The notes beneath the pieces were generated by a model that saw nothing but the letters and a program-made list of their open reading frames with translations, was not told where the DNA came from and searched no databases. Positions 25,711 through 35,310 of a stretch of DNA of 64,000 bases are shown here, one piece after another. Where the stretch lies: assembly GCA_038530285.1 (NCBI GenBank), contig JBCBCY010000002.1:169283-233282 (forward strand), written 5' to 3'. The DNA comes from JASJAR01 sp038530285. Its GTDB lineage: Bacteria > Pseudomonadota > Alphaproteobacteria > Rhodobacterales > Rhodobacteraceae. The position numbers and the translations under genes were made by a program. Each line of letters opens with the position of its first letter. Within the stretch, counting starts at the first letter, position 1.

Positions 25711-26541
25711 ATGGCCGATATCCCCCGCCTTGCTTTCCACGATGGTCATTCGATCCCGCAGTTGGGTTTCGGGATCTGGCAGGTGCCGCCGGATGTGGCC
25801 GCGGACGCTGTGGAAAGCGCCTTGAGTCTGGGGTACCGGCATGTGGATGGCGCCTATCTTTACATGAACGAAGAGGGTCTCGGCGAAGGGCTGCGCCGGT
25901 CGGGTGTGCCGCGCGACGATGTGTTCATCACCACCAAGGTCTGGAACAACGAACACGGGGCGCAAAAGGCGCGGGCCTCGGTCGAGCGGAGCCTGAAAAG
26001 CATCGGGATTGACCAGCTTGACCTTGTGCTGATCCACTGGCCGGTGCCGTCGCAGGATCTGTACGTCGAAACCTGGGAAGCCTTCATCAAGATGCGCGAA
26101 GACGGGCTGACAAAGTCCATCGGCGTGTCGAATTTCAACCCGGTGCATCTGGACCGGATCGTGGCTGAGACCGGCGTTGTTCCGGTTTTGAACCAGATCG
26201 AGTTGAACCCTGAATTGCAGCAAGCCGAGGCACGTGCGGCCAATGCGCGCCACGGTGTGGTGACCCAGGCCTGGACACCGCTTGGCAACGGCCGGTCGTT
26301 TGAAAAAGACACTCTGGTGGCGATTGCCGCGCGCACCGGCAAAAGCCCCGCACAGGTCATCCTGCGCTGGCATGTGCAATCGGGCCATGCGGTCATTCCG
26401 CGGTCGGTCAAACCCGAGCGTCAGGCGCAAAACCTCGATGTGTTCGACTTCACCTTGTCGGACGAGGATATGGCGGCGATGCAAACGCTGGATCTGGGCC
26501 TGCGTACCGGTCCCGACCCGTCGGTCTTTCGGGTGATGTAG
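25711..26541 (+). CDS. Aldo/keto reductase (2,5-diketo-D-gluconate reductase-like)
   Basis: A 276-residue NADPH-dependent reductase of the AKR (beta/alpha)8 fold. Catalytic residues appear in order: D in the GYRHVDGAYLY region, Y in the same motif, K in FITTKVWN, H in LVLIHWPVP. The later SIGVSNFNPVHLD, NQIELNP and cofactor loop IPRSVKPER are typical for the AKR5 group, which reduces 2,5-diketogluconate and small aldehydes. It has a good ATG with AAAGGA upstream. It is probably cotranscribed with the aldolase 73 bases before it. Precise substrate unknown. Confidence 0.88.
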   Translation: MADIPRLAFHDGHSIPQLGFGIWQVPPDVAADAVESALSLGYRHVDGAYLYMNEEGLGEGLRRSGVPRDDVFITTKVWNNEHGAQKARASVERSLKSIGIDQLDLVLIHWPVPSQDLYVETWEAFIKMREDGLTKSIGVSNFNPVHLDRIVAETGVVPVLNQIELNPELQQAEARAANARHGVVTQAWTPLGNGRSFEKDTLVAIAARTGKSPAQVILRWHVQSGHAVIPRSVKPERQAQNLDVFDFTLSDEDMAAMQTLDLGLRTGPDPSVFRVM

Positions 26542-26600
26542 CCCGGCGTGGACACGCAAGTCAGCCCAAGACCGATGGCGCCCGGGCGCAGAACGGCCGC

Positions 26601-27791
26601 ATGAAAGACACCGGACACCCGCCGCACCCGGTGCGGAGCCATGACAGGCTTGGAGATACGATTGCGCTGGCCGTCGTGGTGGTGATCCTTGGCGCCTTGG
26701 CGGCCAGCGTTTTGACCTTTCGCGATCACTATGAGATCGGCGGTCATCAGTGGAACACCGGTGACTGGCTGATCAATGCCGATGTGGTTCATGTGCGCCG
26801 CGGCCTGTTTGGGTCGGGCGTGTTGCGGATTTCGGATGCGTTGGGGATCTCGCCCGTGCTGGGGGTTGTGGCCTTGCAATCGATCCTGTGCGCGATTGTC
26901 GCTCTGGGCGCTTGTTTTGCCATTCTACGCGGCCCGGCCCGGCGCCTTATCGCACTTTTGGTCCTGTCGCCGGGGTTCACGCTGATCTTTCTGGCCGGTG
27001 ACCCAAGCGGGGCCGCACGCAAGGAAATCCTGACATTCGCTGCGATGTCCATCTTGTTGTTTACAAACGGTAAAAGGCAACGTGACATCCCGGTTGTGAC
27101 GGGTGCCACAGTTCTTTTCGCAATCGGTGTCACCGGCCATATCGCCAATGCGATGATGACGCCGATGTATCTTTTCATGGCCTGGACGGCACTGGGGCGT
27201 CCAGACCTGCGCCGCGGCTTTGGTGTGGTCTGCGCGCTGATGTGCCTTTGGGCGGCGTTCAACACCTGGTACCCGATCTATTTTTCGGACATCGAGAACT
27301 GGCAGTTGGTGTGCGAGCCGCTGGTCGCGCGGGGGTTGGACCCGCAGGTGTGCCAACGCGCTGTCTTCGTCACCGGCGAGCGCGCGGCCGATGCGGTGGT
27401 TTTCGTGGCCAAACATGCCTACGGGGATGGGGATGGCTTGTGGCACCTGATTATCTATCCCGCCCTGGTGGTGCCGATCTTGTATCTTGTCGGCCGCACA
27501 GATGGCCTGGCGGACATCAAGTGGCCGTTCATCCTGTCTTTCCTGCCGATCCTTCCGCTTTACACCGTCGGTTTCGATTGGGGCCGCCAGACGGTGATGC
27601 ATATCACCCCGATGATCCTTCTTTCGGTGCTGATGCTGTCGCGCGGCCAGATCAGACAGCAAAAACCGGTGTCATTGATTGCGGCTGGTGTGATCGCCCT
27701 GTCAGGCCTGATCTGGGTGCCACGCCACACCTTTGGCATCGAATGGGGCAAGCCGCTTCAGATTGTGCTGAGCGCCCTTGGCGTGATCTGA
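26601..27791 (+). CDS. Polytopic membrane protein, glycan polymerase-like
   Basis: A 396-residue inner-membrane protein with about ten hydrophobic segments. It has a periplasmic-type loop after the first helix (HYEIGGHQWNTGDWLINADVV) and another cysteine-containing loop near residues 230-255 (ENWQLVCEPL..QVCQRA). The sequence VGFDWGR near residue 325 resembles a motif I associate with unannotated polysaccharide polymerases, but I cannot assign a family. The cluster downstream (flavoprotein, glycosyltransferases, flippase) makes a Wzy-like polymerase or ligase a reasonable guess. The gene precedes the flavoprotein by 124 bases on the same strand. Confidence 0.55.
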   Translation: MKDTGHPPHPVRSHDRLGDTIALAVVVVILGALAASVLTFRDHYEIGGHQWNTGDWLINADVVHVRRGLFGSGVLRISDALGISPVLGVVALQSILCAIVALGACFAILRGPARRLIALLVLSPGFTLIFLAGDPSGAARKEILTFAAMSILLFTNGKRQRDIPVVTGATVLFAIGVTGHIANAMMTPMYLFMAWTALGRPDLRRGFGVVCALMCLWAAFNTWYPIYFSDIENWQLVCEPLVARGLDPQVCQRAVFVTGERAADAVVFVAKHAYGDGDGLWHLIIYPALVVPILYLVGRTDGLADIKWPFILSFLPILPLYTVGFDWGRQTVMHITPMILLSVLMLSRGQIRQQKPVSLIAAGVIALSGLIWVPRHTFGIEWGKPLQIVLSALGVI

Positions 27792-27915
27792 TCGGCAAGG
27801 ACATGACCACGCTTGACGAGAACCTGCGAAAACGCGCCATCAAACGAGGTTGCCCTGTTCGAATCGTAGTGGTCCCGGCTACACTGGCCCCCGTGAGGCA
27901 GGCGAGGTTCAATCA

Positions 27916-29400
27916 ATGAAGGATGGCGCGGGCGGCAACGCATCCGAGCGTGATGTGGTCGTCATCGGGGCCGGGCCTGCGGGGCTGACGGCGGCCTATG
28001 ACCTGCAAAAGCTCTCTGACGCGTACCGTCCTGTGATCCTTGAAGCGTCTGACATGGTCGGCGGAATCTCACGGACCGAAATGAAGAACGGCAACCGGTT
28101 CGACATCGGCGGGCATCGGTTCTTCACAAAAGTTCCCGAGGTCGACGCCATGTGGCATGAGGTTCTGGCCGATGATTTCATCACCGTCCCGCGCCTGAGT
28201 CGCATTTTCTACCGCGGCAAATACTATGCCTACCCGCTGAAACCCTTGAACGCGCTGAGCAATATTGGCGCCTGGGAAGCCACGCGAATCCTGGCGTCCT
28301 ACCTCAAGTGGCAGCTGCGCCCGTCCAAGGTGGAAGACACCTTTGAACAATGGGTGGTCAACCGGTTCGGCGACAGGCTTTATATGCACTTTTTCGAAAG
28401 CTACACGAAAAAGGTCTGGGGGATCGATCCCAGCGAGATCCGGGCTGATTGGGCGGCCCAGCGGATCAAGAACCTGTCGCTTCCCAAAGCCGTCTGGAAC
28501 GCCATTTCGGGGGCCAATGACACCTCGACCCTGATTGAGGAATTTCAGTACCCGCGGCTGGGCCCGGGCATGATGTGGGAACGCGTGCGCGATCTGGTCG
28601 CTGCTGGTGGGGCTGATGTGCGCCTGCGCCGTGAAGTGGTGCAGGTCAACCGCGACGACACCCGCGTGACCTCGGTCGATGTGCGGCGCTGGGACGAAAA
28701 CGGAACCGATCACGGCACCGAACGGGTCGAAGGCGCTGAGTTCATCAACTCCATGCCCCTGAAGGATCTGGTGTTTGCCTTTGATCCGCCACCACCGCCC
28801 AGCGTCTGGGCAGCGGCTGAACAGCTGAAGTACCGCGATTTCCTGATCGTGACCCTGTGTTTGGACCACGCCGACCCCTTCCCGGACAATTGGATCTATA
28901 TCCATGCGCCAGACGTGAACGTCGCGCGCATTCAGAACTTTCGCGCCTGGTCGCCCGAAATGCTGGCCGATCCGGGGACAAGTTCCATCGGGATGGAATA
29001 TTTCTGCAACCGCGGCGATGCGCTGTGGCAGATGGATGATACGGACCTGCGCGATCTGGCCGCGCGCGAACTTGAAGACCTGGGCCTGGCCAAGGCCGAC
29101 ACCGTGACCGATTTCGCCATCATCCGGCAGCCCAAGGCCTATCCAGTCTATGACGCAGACTACCGCGCGGCGGTCGACACGATTTCAGACTGGTTGCAAA
29201 CGCTGGACAATTTCCAGACCGTGGGCCGGGCGGGCCTGCATAGGTACAACAATCAGGACCATTCGATGTTGTCGGCGATGTATGCCGCCCGCAACGTATT
29301 GGGTGCGCGCTATGACATCTGGAACGTGAATGTCGAACGGTCCTACCATGAGGATTTCGAGGTCGACAAACCCGCCAAGCCCGCGATTGCCGCACAATAA
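27916..29400 (+). CDS. NAD(P)/FAD-dependent oxidoreductase of the amine oxidase/UGM-like group
   Basis: A 494-residue flavoprotein. The FAD-binding GxGxxG is VVVIGAGPAGLTAAYDL, followed by VILEASDMVGGISRTEM and FDIGGHRFFTK, which match the protoporphyrinogen-oxidase/UDP-galactopyranose-mutase-like group. The C-terminal FAD contact is near AGLHRYNNQDHSMLSA. Members of this group are often found beside glycosyltransferases, with unknown or sugar-nucleotide substrates. The start is chosen at ATG 27916, since the upstream frame is not protein-like. Four bases separate it from the next glycosyltransferase gene, so the pair is one unit. Confidence 0.8.
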   Translation: MKDGAGGNASERDVVVIGAGPAGLTAAYDLQKLSDAYRPVILEASDMVGGISRTEMKNGNRFDIGGHRFFTKVPEVDAMWHEVLADDFITVPRLSRIFYRGKYYAYPLKPLNALSNIGAWEATRILASYLKWQLRPSKVEDTFEQWVVNRFGDRLYMHFFESYTKKVWGIDPSEIRADWAAQRIKNLSLPKAVWNAISGANDTSTLIEEFQYPRLGPGMMWERVRDLVAAGGADVRLRREVVQVNRDDTRVTSVDVRRWDENGTDHGTERVEGAEFINSMPLKDLVFAFDPPPPPSVWAAAEQLKYRDFLIVTLCLDHADPFPDNWIYIHAPDVNVARIQNFRAWSPEMLADPGTSSIGMEYFCNRGDALWQMDDTDLRDLAARELEDLGLAKADTVTDFAIIRQPKAYPVYDADYRAAVDTISDWLQTLDNFQTVGRAGLHRYNNQDHSMLSAMYAARNVLGARYDIWNVNVERSYHEDFEVDKPAKPAIAAQ

Positions 29401-29404
29401 GAAG

Positions 29405-30400
29405 ATGTCACTTGCCGTGGTGGTCCCGGCACATAATGCGGCCGATCATCTTGGGGTGTGTCTGGACGCCCTGATTGCGGATGGATTTGACCCCCCTGCG
29501 ATTGTCGTGGTCGACGATGGCTCGACAGATGCAACCGGTGACATCGCGCGCGGTCGTGGCGTGACGCTGTGTGAGACGCCGCAAGGTCCGGTGGGTCCGG
29601 CGGCGGCCCGCAATCTGGGCGTGTCGGCCACGCGCACCGATCTGGTGCTTTTTGTCGATGCCGATGTCGCGGTGGCACCGGGCACGCGGGCGAAGCTTCA
29701 GGCTATCTTCGCCCAGCCTGCCCCGCCCGATGCGGTGTTCGGGTCCTATGACGCCGCCCCCGCCGCACCGCGCCTTGTCAGCCGGTACCGCAACCTTTTG
29801 CACCACCACACCCATCAGATGGCCGACCCGCACGCCAGCACCTTTTGGACCGGCCTCGGCGCGGTGACCCGGGGGGCCTTTGACCGCGCAGGCGGGTTTG
29901 ATCCCGCGCGCCGCTATCTTGAAGATGTGGCCTTTGGCCGGACGATCATTCAGGCCGGCGGGCAGATCACCCTGGTGCCGGACATGCAGGGCAAACACCT
30001 TAAAGACTGGACGCTGGGGTCCATGTTCTGGACAGACTGGAAAGGCCGCGCGGTCCCCTGGGCGCGGATGCAGGCGCGCGGAGAGATCGACCGGCCCGCC
30101 TTGACCTCAAGCCGTCTTCACCGCGCCAATGCCGCCCTTGTCTGGTCGGGTCTTGCGGCGGGGCTTGCCGCACCGTTCACCCCTTTGGGGCTTTGGGGCT
30201 TCATCGGTGCGGTCATGTGTTTTGTGGCCGCAAACCTTGAGCTTTTCAGACTGTTGTTCCGGCAAGGGGGACCGGGCCTGGCCGCAGCGTCAGTTGGGTA
30301 CCATGCCCTGCATTATATCGCCGCGACCTTCGGGCTGATCGAGGTGCTGATTGCGCGCCGCATAGCGGATCACGACGGGCGCAAAAGCGATTGGACATAG
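29405..30400 (+). CDS. Family-2 glycosyltransferase with C-terminal membrane segments
   Basis: A 331-residue GT-A enzyme. The fold's signatures are LAVVVPAHNAADHLGVCLDAL, VVVDDGSTDATGD, the DxD-type LVLFVDADVAVAPG and the acceptor-side GGFDPARRYLEDVAFGRTI. Two or three hydrophobic helices near the end (after VWSGLAAGLAAP) suggest it works at the inner membrane, where polysaccharide or lipid-linked glycan is built. It lies four bases after the flavoprotein gene. The last 31 bases overlap the end of the convergent glycosyltransferase gene. Donor and acceptor unknown. Confidence 0.85.
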   Translation: MSLAVVVPAHNAADHLGVCLDALIADGFDPPAIVVVDDGSTDATGDIARGRGVTLCETPQGPVGPAAARNLGVSATRTDLVLFVDADVAVAPGTRAKLQAIFAQPAPPDAVFGSYDAAPAAPRLVSRYRNLLHHHTHQMADPHASTFWTGLGAVTRGAFDRAGGFDPARRYLEDVAFGRTIIQAGGQITLVPDMQGKHLKDWTLGSMFWTDWKGRAVPWARMQARGEIDRPALTSSRLHRANAALVWSGLAAGLAAPFTPLGLWGFIGAVMCFVAANLELFRLLFRQGGPGLAAASVGYHALHYIAATFGLIEVLIARRIADHDGRKSDWT

Positions 30401-31230
30401 CCGCCAATCATCGCCACCTGTGACACAACCATCAAGACAGACTGGGCCAAGCGCCCCCGCTGCCGGCTTTCCCAGGGGTAGACCAACAGGCGGGTGTAAA
30501 ACCGCAGGCCTTCGAATTTGAGCGCGTCCGATCCCCGCTTGTCGAGCGTCTTGTGCAGGTGTCTCGCACCTTTGCCGTAGTTCGAATGCTGCCTGAGAAA
30601 GCGCGCCAGCGTCATCTCATGGGCGTGGCCAACAATCGCTTCGGGCGCATAGACAAGCCGCCCGCCCGCCTCGCCCCAGCGCATCCCGAAATCGCGATCC
30701 TCGGCTGCGGCCAGGGGGAAGGTCTCGTCAAAGCCGCCAAGGTCCAGAAACCTTTGCCGGTCGCAGGCCATGTTGTTTGACGTGAAAAACGGGATGGTCC
30801 CTTCGGCGGCCCCGAAATGATCGTACAGAAAATCACACAATGTCTGGCTGGAGGCCGAATAGATGTTGTCGGTCAGAAGATTGACCACATGCCCGCCCAC
30901 CAGCGCATCCTTTTGCCCTGCATGCCTGGCCAGAAGGCCCGTCACCCAGCCGGGCTCGGGCTGACAATCGTCATCGGTAAACGCCAAGACCTCGGCCCGT
31001 GATGCACGCGCGCCGGTGTTGCGCGCTTTGGCGGGGCCTGCATTGTCCTGGCGCAGGCAGCGGACCTGATCGCCAAAGGCGGCACAGATCGGGGCCAGGG
31101 GGTCTGGGCTGCCATCGTCGACCACGATGATCTCATAAGGGCCGCCGTCCTGGCGGGTCAGCGCGTCGAGGCACCGGCGCAACCTGTCGGGCCGGTTGTA
31201 GCTGGGAATTATGATCGAAACACTGGGCAT
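30370..31230 (-). CDS. Family-2 glycosyltransferase
   Basis: A 286-residue GT-A enzyme with SVSIIIPSYNRPDRLRRCLDAL, IIVVDDGSPD, the metal site VLAFTDDDCQPEPGW and GGFDETFPLAAAEDRDFGMR. A short hydrophobic stretch near the C-terminus (SVLMVVSQVAMIGGYV) may dip into the membrane. It is eight bases after the end of the next upstream glycosyltransferase gene on the same strand, so they form one unit with the GMC flavoprotein and flippase. Substrate unknown. Confidence 0.87.
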   Translation of the reverse strand: MPSVSIIIPSYNRPDRLRRCLDALTRQDGGPYEIIVVDDGSPDPLAPICAAFGDQVRCLRQDNAGPAKARNTGARASRAEVLAFTDDDCQPEPGWVTGLLARHAGQKDALVGGHVVNLLTDNIYSASSQTLCDFLYDHFGAAEGTIPFFTSNNMACDRQRFLDLGGFDETFPLAAAEDRDFGMRWGEAGGRLVYAPEAIVGHAHEMTLARFLRQHSNYGKGARHLHKTLDKRGSDALKFEGLRFYTRLLVYPWESRQRGRLAQSVLMVVSQVAMIGGYVQSLLRPS

Positions 31231-31238
31231 GGGCGTTG

Positions 31239-32267
31239 TCAGGAGCGCGGCGCACTCTGGCCCGGGATCGCATCGCGCCCACCGGACGCAAACACGTGGC
31301 GTTGGGACCGATCGCCTTCTTTGACAAAGGCGTAGCGGTCCAGCTCGATCTCCATGCGGTCGGCGCGCAGCTTGTCATCGGCCCCGAACAGATAACCAAG
31401 GACTTCGCCCACCGTGCCAGCGCTGCATGTCACCAACAACACCAAAGCGGCTTGCGGCAAAAGCTGGCGACCCCGCCCGGTGCGCAAGATATGACCGATG
31501 CTGCGATAGACCCGCAGGAAGGGGATCAGGGGCGCGCCGGCCACATAAAGCGCGCGTTTCCAGCCCGGCCAGTCTTCCACCTGCATGCGGGCCGACGCAT
31601 AGATCCGCTGGCCAATGTATTCCAACCGGATGTAGCTGGCCAGATCAGACACCTGTGTGTGCCCGGTGACCGTTTCTCCGGTCAGGTAAAGCGTTTTGCC
31701 ACGCTTGCGGAACGCGGGATAAAGCGCGCCCTCATTGCCGAACGCCGCCGCCAGATCATCGCCCAGTTCCAGCAAGGCATCGCGCCGGTAGGCGGCGTGG
31801 TGGGGCCCAAGCCGAATGGCAGGACCAGATTGAACCGGTGCGACCGCATCGCCGAACTGGCCATAGATGTGCGACCAGGCCACCAGCCCCGGATTGGCCG
31901 GCATCATCGCCCAACCGACACCGTCATGGCCGCCCTCTTCGAAGGTGCGCACCAGGACATCGGCCCAGTCCGGCGGCGGAAACCCATGTTCTTCGGCATA
32001 GACCACATAGGGCGCACGGGCTGCGCGAATGCCCGCGGCGGCGGCCTCGCCAATCCAGCCGACTGTCCCGAATTCCACAATTCGGTGGCTGTGAAACCCC
32101 GCCAAGGCACCGTAATCAGGAGCCATTTGCGCCTCTGACGGGCCGACGATGATCATTTCGATCTGATCGGCAATCGTCTGCTCGGCCAGATAGGACACGG
32201 TGCGCGCACAAATGCTGTAGTCACCGTCCGTGATCATGAACACGGATAATTTCGGCTCAGACGCCAT
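31239..32267 (-). CDS. Divergent family-2-like glycosyltransferase
   Basis: A 342-residue protein whose first half resembles a GT-A transferase (LSVFMITDGDYSICARTVSYLAEQ, EMIIVGPSEAQ, RAARAPYVVYAEEHGFPP in place of the usual DDD). The second half has hydrophobic segments (LVLLVTCSAGTVGEVLGYLFGAD). It resembles the gene at 35495-36475 in both halves, including YAEEHGFP versus LAEDHAFP and GEVLGYLFGA versus GEGLGYAFGA, so the two are paralogues. The ATG at 32267 with upstream GGGCAGAG is preferred to an ATG 42 bases further back. Donor and acceptor unknown. Confidence 0.75.
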   Translation of the reverse strand: MASEPKLSVFMITDGDYSICARTVSYLAEQTIADQIEMIIVGPSEAQMAPDYGALAGFHSHRIVEFGTVGWIGEAAAAGIRAARAPYVVYAEEHGFPPPDWADVLVRTFEEGGHDGVGWAMMPANPGLVAWSHIYGQFGDAVAPVQSGPAIRLGPHHAAYRRDALLELGDDLAAAFGNEGALYPAFRKRGKTLYLTGETVTGHTQVSDLASYIRLEYIGQRIYASARMQVEDWPGWKRALYVAGAPLIPFLRVYRSIGHILRTGRGRQLLPQAALVLLVTCSAGTVGEVLGYLFGADDKLRADRMEIELDRYAFVKEGDRSQRHVFASGGRDAIPGQSAPRS

Positions 32268-32324
32268 GGTCTCTGCCCTTTGATCAAGTGGAGAGCCTGC
32301 ACAGCACATCGCCTGCCGGTCAGG

Positions 32325-33884
32325 TCAATTTGATCTGAGCCTAGCCAGATGACGCGCCAGTCGCAACGCCAATGCAACAATCGTCAGCGTGGGGTTTGCC
32401 GCACCGCCGGTCGGAAAGACGGAACTGCCCACAACAAAGAGGTTCGCAACCCCGTGGACCTTGAGGTTGGCATCCACGACACCGATCCGCGCATCGTGCG
32501 ACATGCGCGTCGATCCCATCGGGTGCAGACCGTAACTGTCATACCCCTTTAAGGCCGCCAGCGTGGTGGGGTCGCTGTGCAAGGCGCCGACGCCGGCCTG
32601 GCGAAGCGCTGCATCGATAAGGTGCAGTGTTCGTTCAAGGCTGTGGGTCATCGCGGTGCTTTCAGCGTAGGACAGATGCGGCAAGGGCGTGCCGAAACGA
32701 TCCGTCTGATCCGACAGCGTGATGCGGTTTTCGGGGTCCGGTTCCTGCTCGACAAAGGCCAAAAGGCGCAGATGTTCGGGACGCGTCGACGCAAACAGTT
32801 TCTGGCGGTAGTGCCAGGCGCCATACCGCGCGATCTTGCCAAGCCCACGCGCCAGCAGGGTTGCAGAATGCCGCCGATCCGCACCGTCCGGTGGCGGCCT
32901 CCCCAAAAGGGCCTTGGCCGCGATCACCGCAGGATCGGCTTCAAGGGGGTGAAACCGGTAGGCGCGCGCATGCATGTCCAAAAGCCCGTGTGCGCGCCGC
33001 ATCGGCGCCGACAGACCCAGCGTGGCCTGTGCGCGCACATCGCCGTGCCTGCGAATTTCCGTGAAATCGCCCAGTCCCACGCCCAAGCCCGGCCGCGCAA
33101 GCGACACGACACCCACCGACCTTATGGGATGTTCCATATGGTAGCGGCCCACCACGTCATGGGTGTTGCCGACGCCGTTGGGCGCCTGATCGCGCGACGC
33201 CAGCAACAACCGCGGGGTTTCCAATCCGCCCGCCGCCAGAACATAGGCCCCCGCGGTGATGTCAAACGCCGATCTACCGGGGTGCTGCGCGACAAGGCCG
33301 CTGATCTGGCCCGGTGCGCTTTGCGCCAACTGCGTGATGGTAACCCCGAGAATGCACCGGATATTCGGGTCGCCGCGCACGTCATCGCGGTAGGCCTGTC
33401 CCAGATTATTGGGCTGCGAAAAAAGCACCGGTTTTACCGCCAGCCCGACCGTGGCCAGCGGGTGCTCTTCCAGCGCGTCTTCATAGTCTGACCGCGCAGG
33501 AAGCCCGAAGAACGCGCGCGTTGCCCCCATATCTTGGGCGATGTCGCCCGCCCCGATCGGCCAGCCGCTGTAGGGCACCCAGGCCCGGGGCGTAAAATCA
33601 TCTTCATCCAGGGGCACGCAGGCTCCAAACCACCGCGTCGTCGCCCCTCCAAAGGCCCGCGCGCGCGAGGTTTGAAAGGGATAATCGGTCAGGTTCGACG
33701 TGCCGGCATTCAACGCATCTGTGGCCGCATCCGGGCGCATCCCGCCGCTTTCCAGAAGAAGCACCGATCGGCCCGAACGCCCGAGCGCCAGCGCAAGGGC
33801 CAGCCCCGCAGGCCCCGCCCCCACCACCGCGACATCTGCCGTCAGGCTCTGGCCGGGCAGGAGATCGCGGGGATCAAGAAACAT
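32325..33884 (-). CDS. GMC-family FAD oxidoreductase
   Basis: A 519-residue flavoprotein of the glucose-methanol-choline oxidoreductase family, which oxidises alcohols, often on sugars. VAVVGAGPAGLALALALG binds FAD, ETPRLLLASRD is near the flavin, and the C-terminal active site is HPMGSTRMSHDARIG and VVGSSVFPTGGAANPTLT. It has no signal peptide. I start at ATG 33884, inside the end of the flippase gene (11-base overlap), since the open frame before it is not GMC-like. A GMC enzyme inside a glycan cluster suggests oxidation of a sugar or lipid-linked intermediate, which is unusual (inference). Confidence 0.85.
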   Translation of the reverse strand: MFLDPRDLLPGQSLTADVAVVGAGPAGLALALALGRSGRSVLLLESGGMRPDAATDALNAGTSNLTDYPFQTSRARAFGGATTRWFGACVPLDEDDFTPRAWVPYSGWPIGAGDIAQDMGATRAFFGLPARSDYEDALEEHPLATVGLAVKPVLFSQPNNLGQAYRDDVRGDPNIRCILGVTITQLAQSAPGQISGLVAQHPGRSAFDITAGAYVLAAGGLETPRLLLASRDQAPNGVGNTHDVVGRYHMEHPIRSVGVVSLARPGLGVGLGDFTEIRRHGDVRAQATLGLSAPMRRAHGLLDMHARAYRFHPLEADPAVIAAKALLGRPPPDGADRRHSATLLARGLGKIARYGAWHYRQKLFASTRPEHLRLLAFVEQEPDPENRITLSDQTDRFGTPLPHLSYAESTAMTHSLERTLHLIDAALRQAGVGALHSDPTTLAALKGYDSYGLHPMGSTRMSHDARIGVVDANLKVHGVANLFVVGSSVFPTGGAANPTLTIVALALRLARHLARLRSN

Positions 33885-35310
33885 TCTGGGCGCGGCTGTG
33901 ACCAAGCCGTTTGACCGCAGGCCATCCGACTGCAACTCCGGCGGCCACAAGGCCAAGGGCCGCCACCCAAACGGGCACAAGACCTGCCGCAAGGGCGACG
34001 ATCCCCGCCACAGCCCCCCCGACCGTCCCGGCCAGCGGTGCGGCCATGCCCCAAAACCGGGTGGCGGCGCGAAGTGTCAAAAGGGCCGCGCCATGCATCA
34101 GGCAACTGACCCCCAAAACGACCCATGCCGCGCCGATGGCGCCGTTGTTGGGCACCACGATCACCAACCCCAAAGCCGAGGCCAAAAGCGCCCCGATCCG
34201 GATCAGGGCGGGCCATTGCACCGCACCTGTCATCGTCAGATAGGGCAGATGCGGACCCGCCGCAGCCCCGATGAGGAACGCCGCGCTGAGAAGCACAAGC
34301 GGCAGATAGGCCGCCTCAAACGATCCAAACAGCGCCAGAATGCCCGGCCCCGCAACCACCAAAACCAGGCAGGCCGATACCCCCGCAAGGGCTGCAAGCG
34401 CCTGGGACATCCGGTATTCTTCGGCAAGCCGCCCGGTGTTGCCTTCCGCCAGGTTGAGCCGTGCGCGCGGCAGGAACGTCGGCACGATGGCGCGACGCCC
34501 GGTGTCCACCAGGGCGGCAAGGCGGGCCGCGACGGCAAAATCGGCCGTGACGGCATCTGTCGCGAGAAGACCCACAAGGATCAGGTCGATCTGATTGAAC
34601 CCGGTTTCGGAAATGCGCTGGAACGCATAGACAATCCCGTGCGACACATCCCGGCTGCCGATCCGGTCGCAACCCTGCGCCGCGCCGCGCCGTGACCAGA
34701 TGAAAAGCGCCAGCACAGGCAAGGCAACCCCGCCGATCACCGCCAGTGCCACACCCGGTTTCCCCGCAACGGCCAAGAAGGCCACGACGATCAGCACCGC
34801 GCGCACCGCATCGACGACACCGGGCAAGACGGCCGAGACCACAACCCGGTGATTGGCCTGAAACCACGCGCGCAGCAGCATCAATGCCGACATCGGAACA
34901 ATCGCCACCGCCAGGGCGCGCAACCACCAATCGGCCACGTCTGACCCCATGGCATCGGCCAGGGGCGCGGCGGTCAGCCATAGCCCAAGTGCGATGACGC
35001 ACGACACCGGACCACTGACGCTCAGCGCGGCCATCAACAGTGTGCGCCCGCGAAAGCCGTCCGCGCCCTTGCCTTCGCCCGCGAGCTTTAAAAGCAGGGT
35101 CCGGTCCAGTCCCAAGGTCGCAAGGGTCGCCAAAACGATGAGCACGCTGAACACAAAGGAATAGGCGCCGAAATCATCTTTCGTCAGCATGTTTGTCAGA
35201 CAGTAAAGTGCGACAAACCCCCCAAGGGCGCTGGCCGCCTCTGCCGCCAGAACACCGAGCGCGCCGGGCGTATAGGTTTTCAAAAACATCTCAGGCCCGT
35301 GCCGGTTCAT
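33874..35310 (-). CDS. Polysaccharide flippase (Wzx-like)
   Basis: A 478-residue inner-membrane protein with about 12-14 hydrophobic segments and few charged loops, like the MOP/PST flippases that move lipid-linked oligosaccharides across the membrane. The N-terminus (LGVLAAEAASALGGFVALYCLTNMLTKDDFGAYSFVFS) has the typical first-helix arrangement, and EGNTGRLAEEYRMSQALAALAG is a characteristic cytoplasmic loop. Its stop lies within the start of the GMC gene, so they are coupled. First gene of the minus-strand unit. The exact cargo is unknown. Confidence 0.82.
   Translation of the reverse strand: MNRHGPEMFLKTYTPGALGVLAAEAASALGGFVALYCLTNMLTKDDFGAYSFVFSVLIVLATLATLGLDRTLLLKLAGEGKGADGFRGRTLLMAALSVSGPVSCVIALGLWLTAAPLADAMGSDVADWWLRALAVAIVPMSALMLLRAWFQANHRVVVSAVLPGVVDAVRAVLIVVAFLAVAGKPGVALAVIGGVALPVLALFIWSRRGAAQGCDRIGSRDVSHGIVYAFQRISETGFNQIDLILVGLLATDAVTADFAVAARLAALVDTGRRAIVPTFLPRARLNLAEGNTGRLAEEYRMSQALAALAGVSACLVLVVAGPGILALFGSFEAAYLPLVLLSAAFLIGAAAGPHLPYLTMTGAVQWPALIRIGALLASALGLVIVVPNNGAIGAAWVVLGVSCLMHGAALLTLRAATRFWGMAAPLAGTVGGAVAGIVALAAGLVPVWVAALGLVAAGVAVGWPAVKRLGHSRAQNVS

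Noticed and set aside
32325..33992. Longer start for the GMC gene at 33992
   Set aside because: The extra N-terminal residues are antisense-like and would overlap the flippase gene by over 100 bases; ATG 33884 starts the normal FAD domain.
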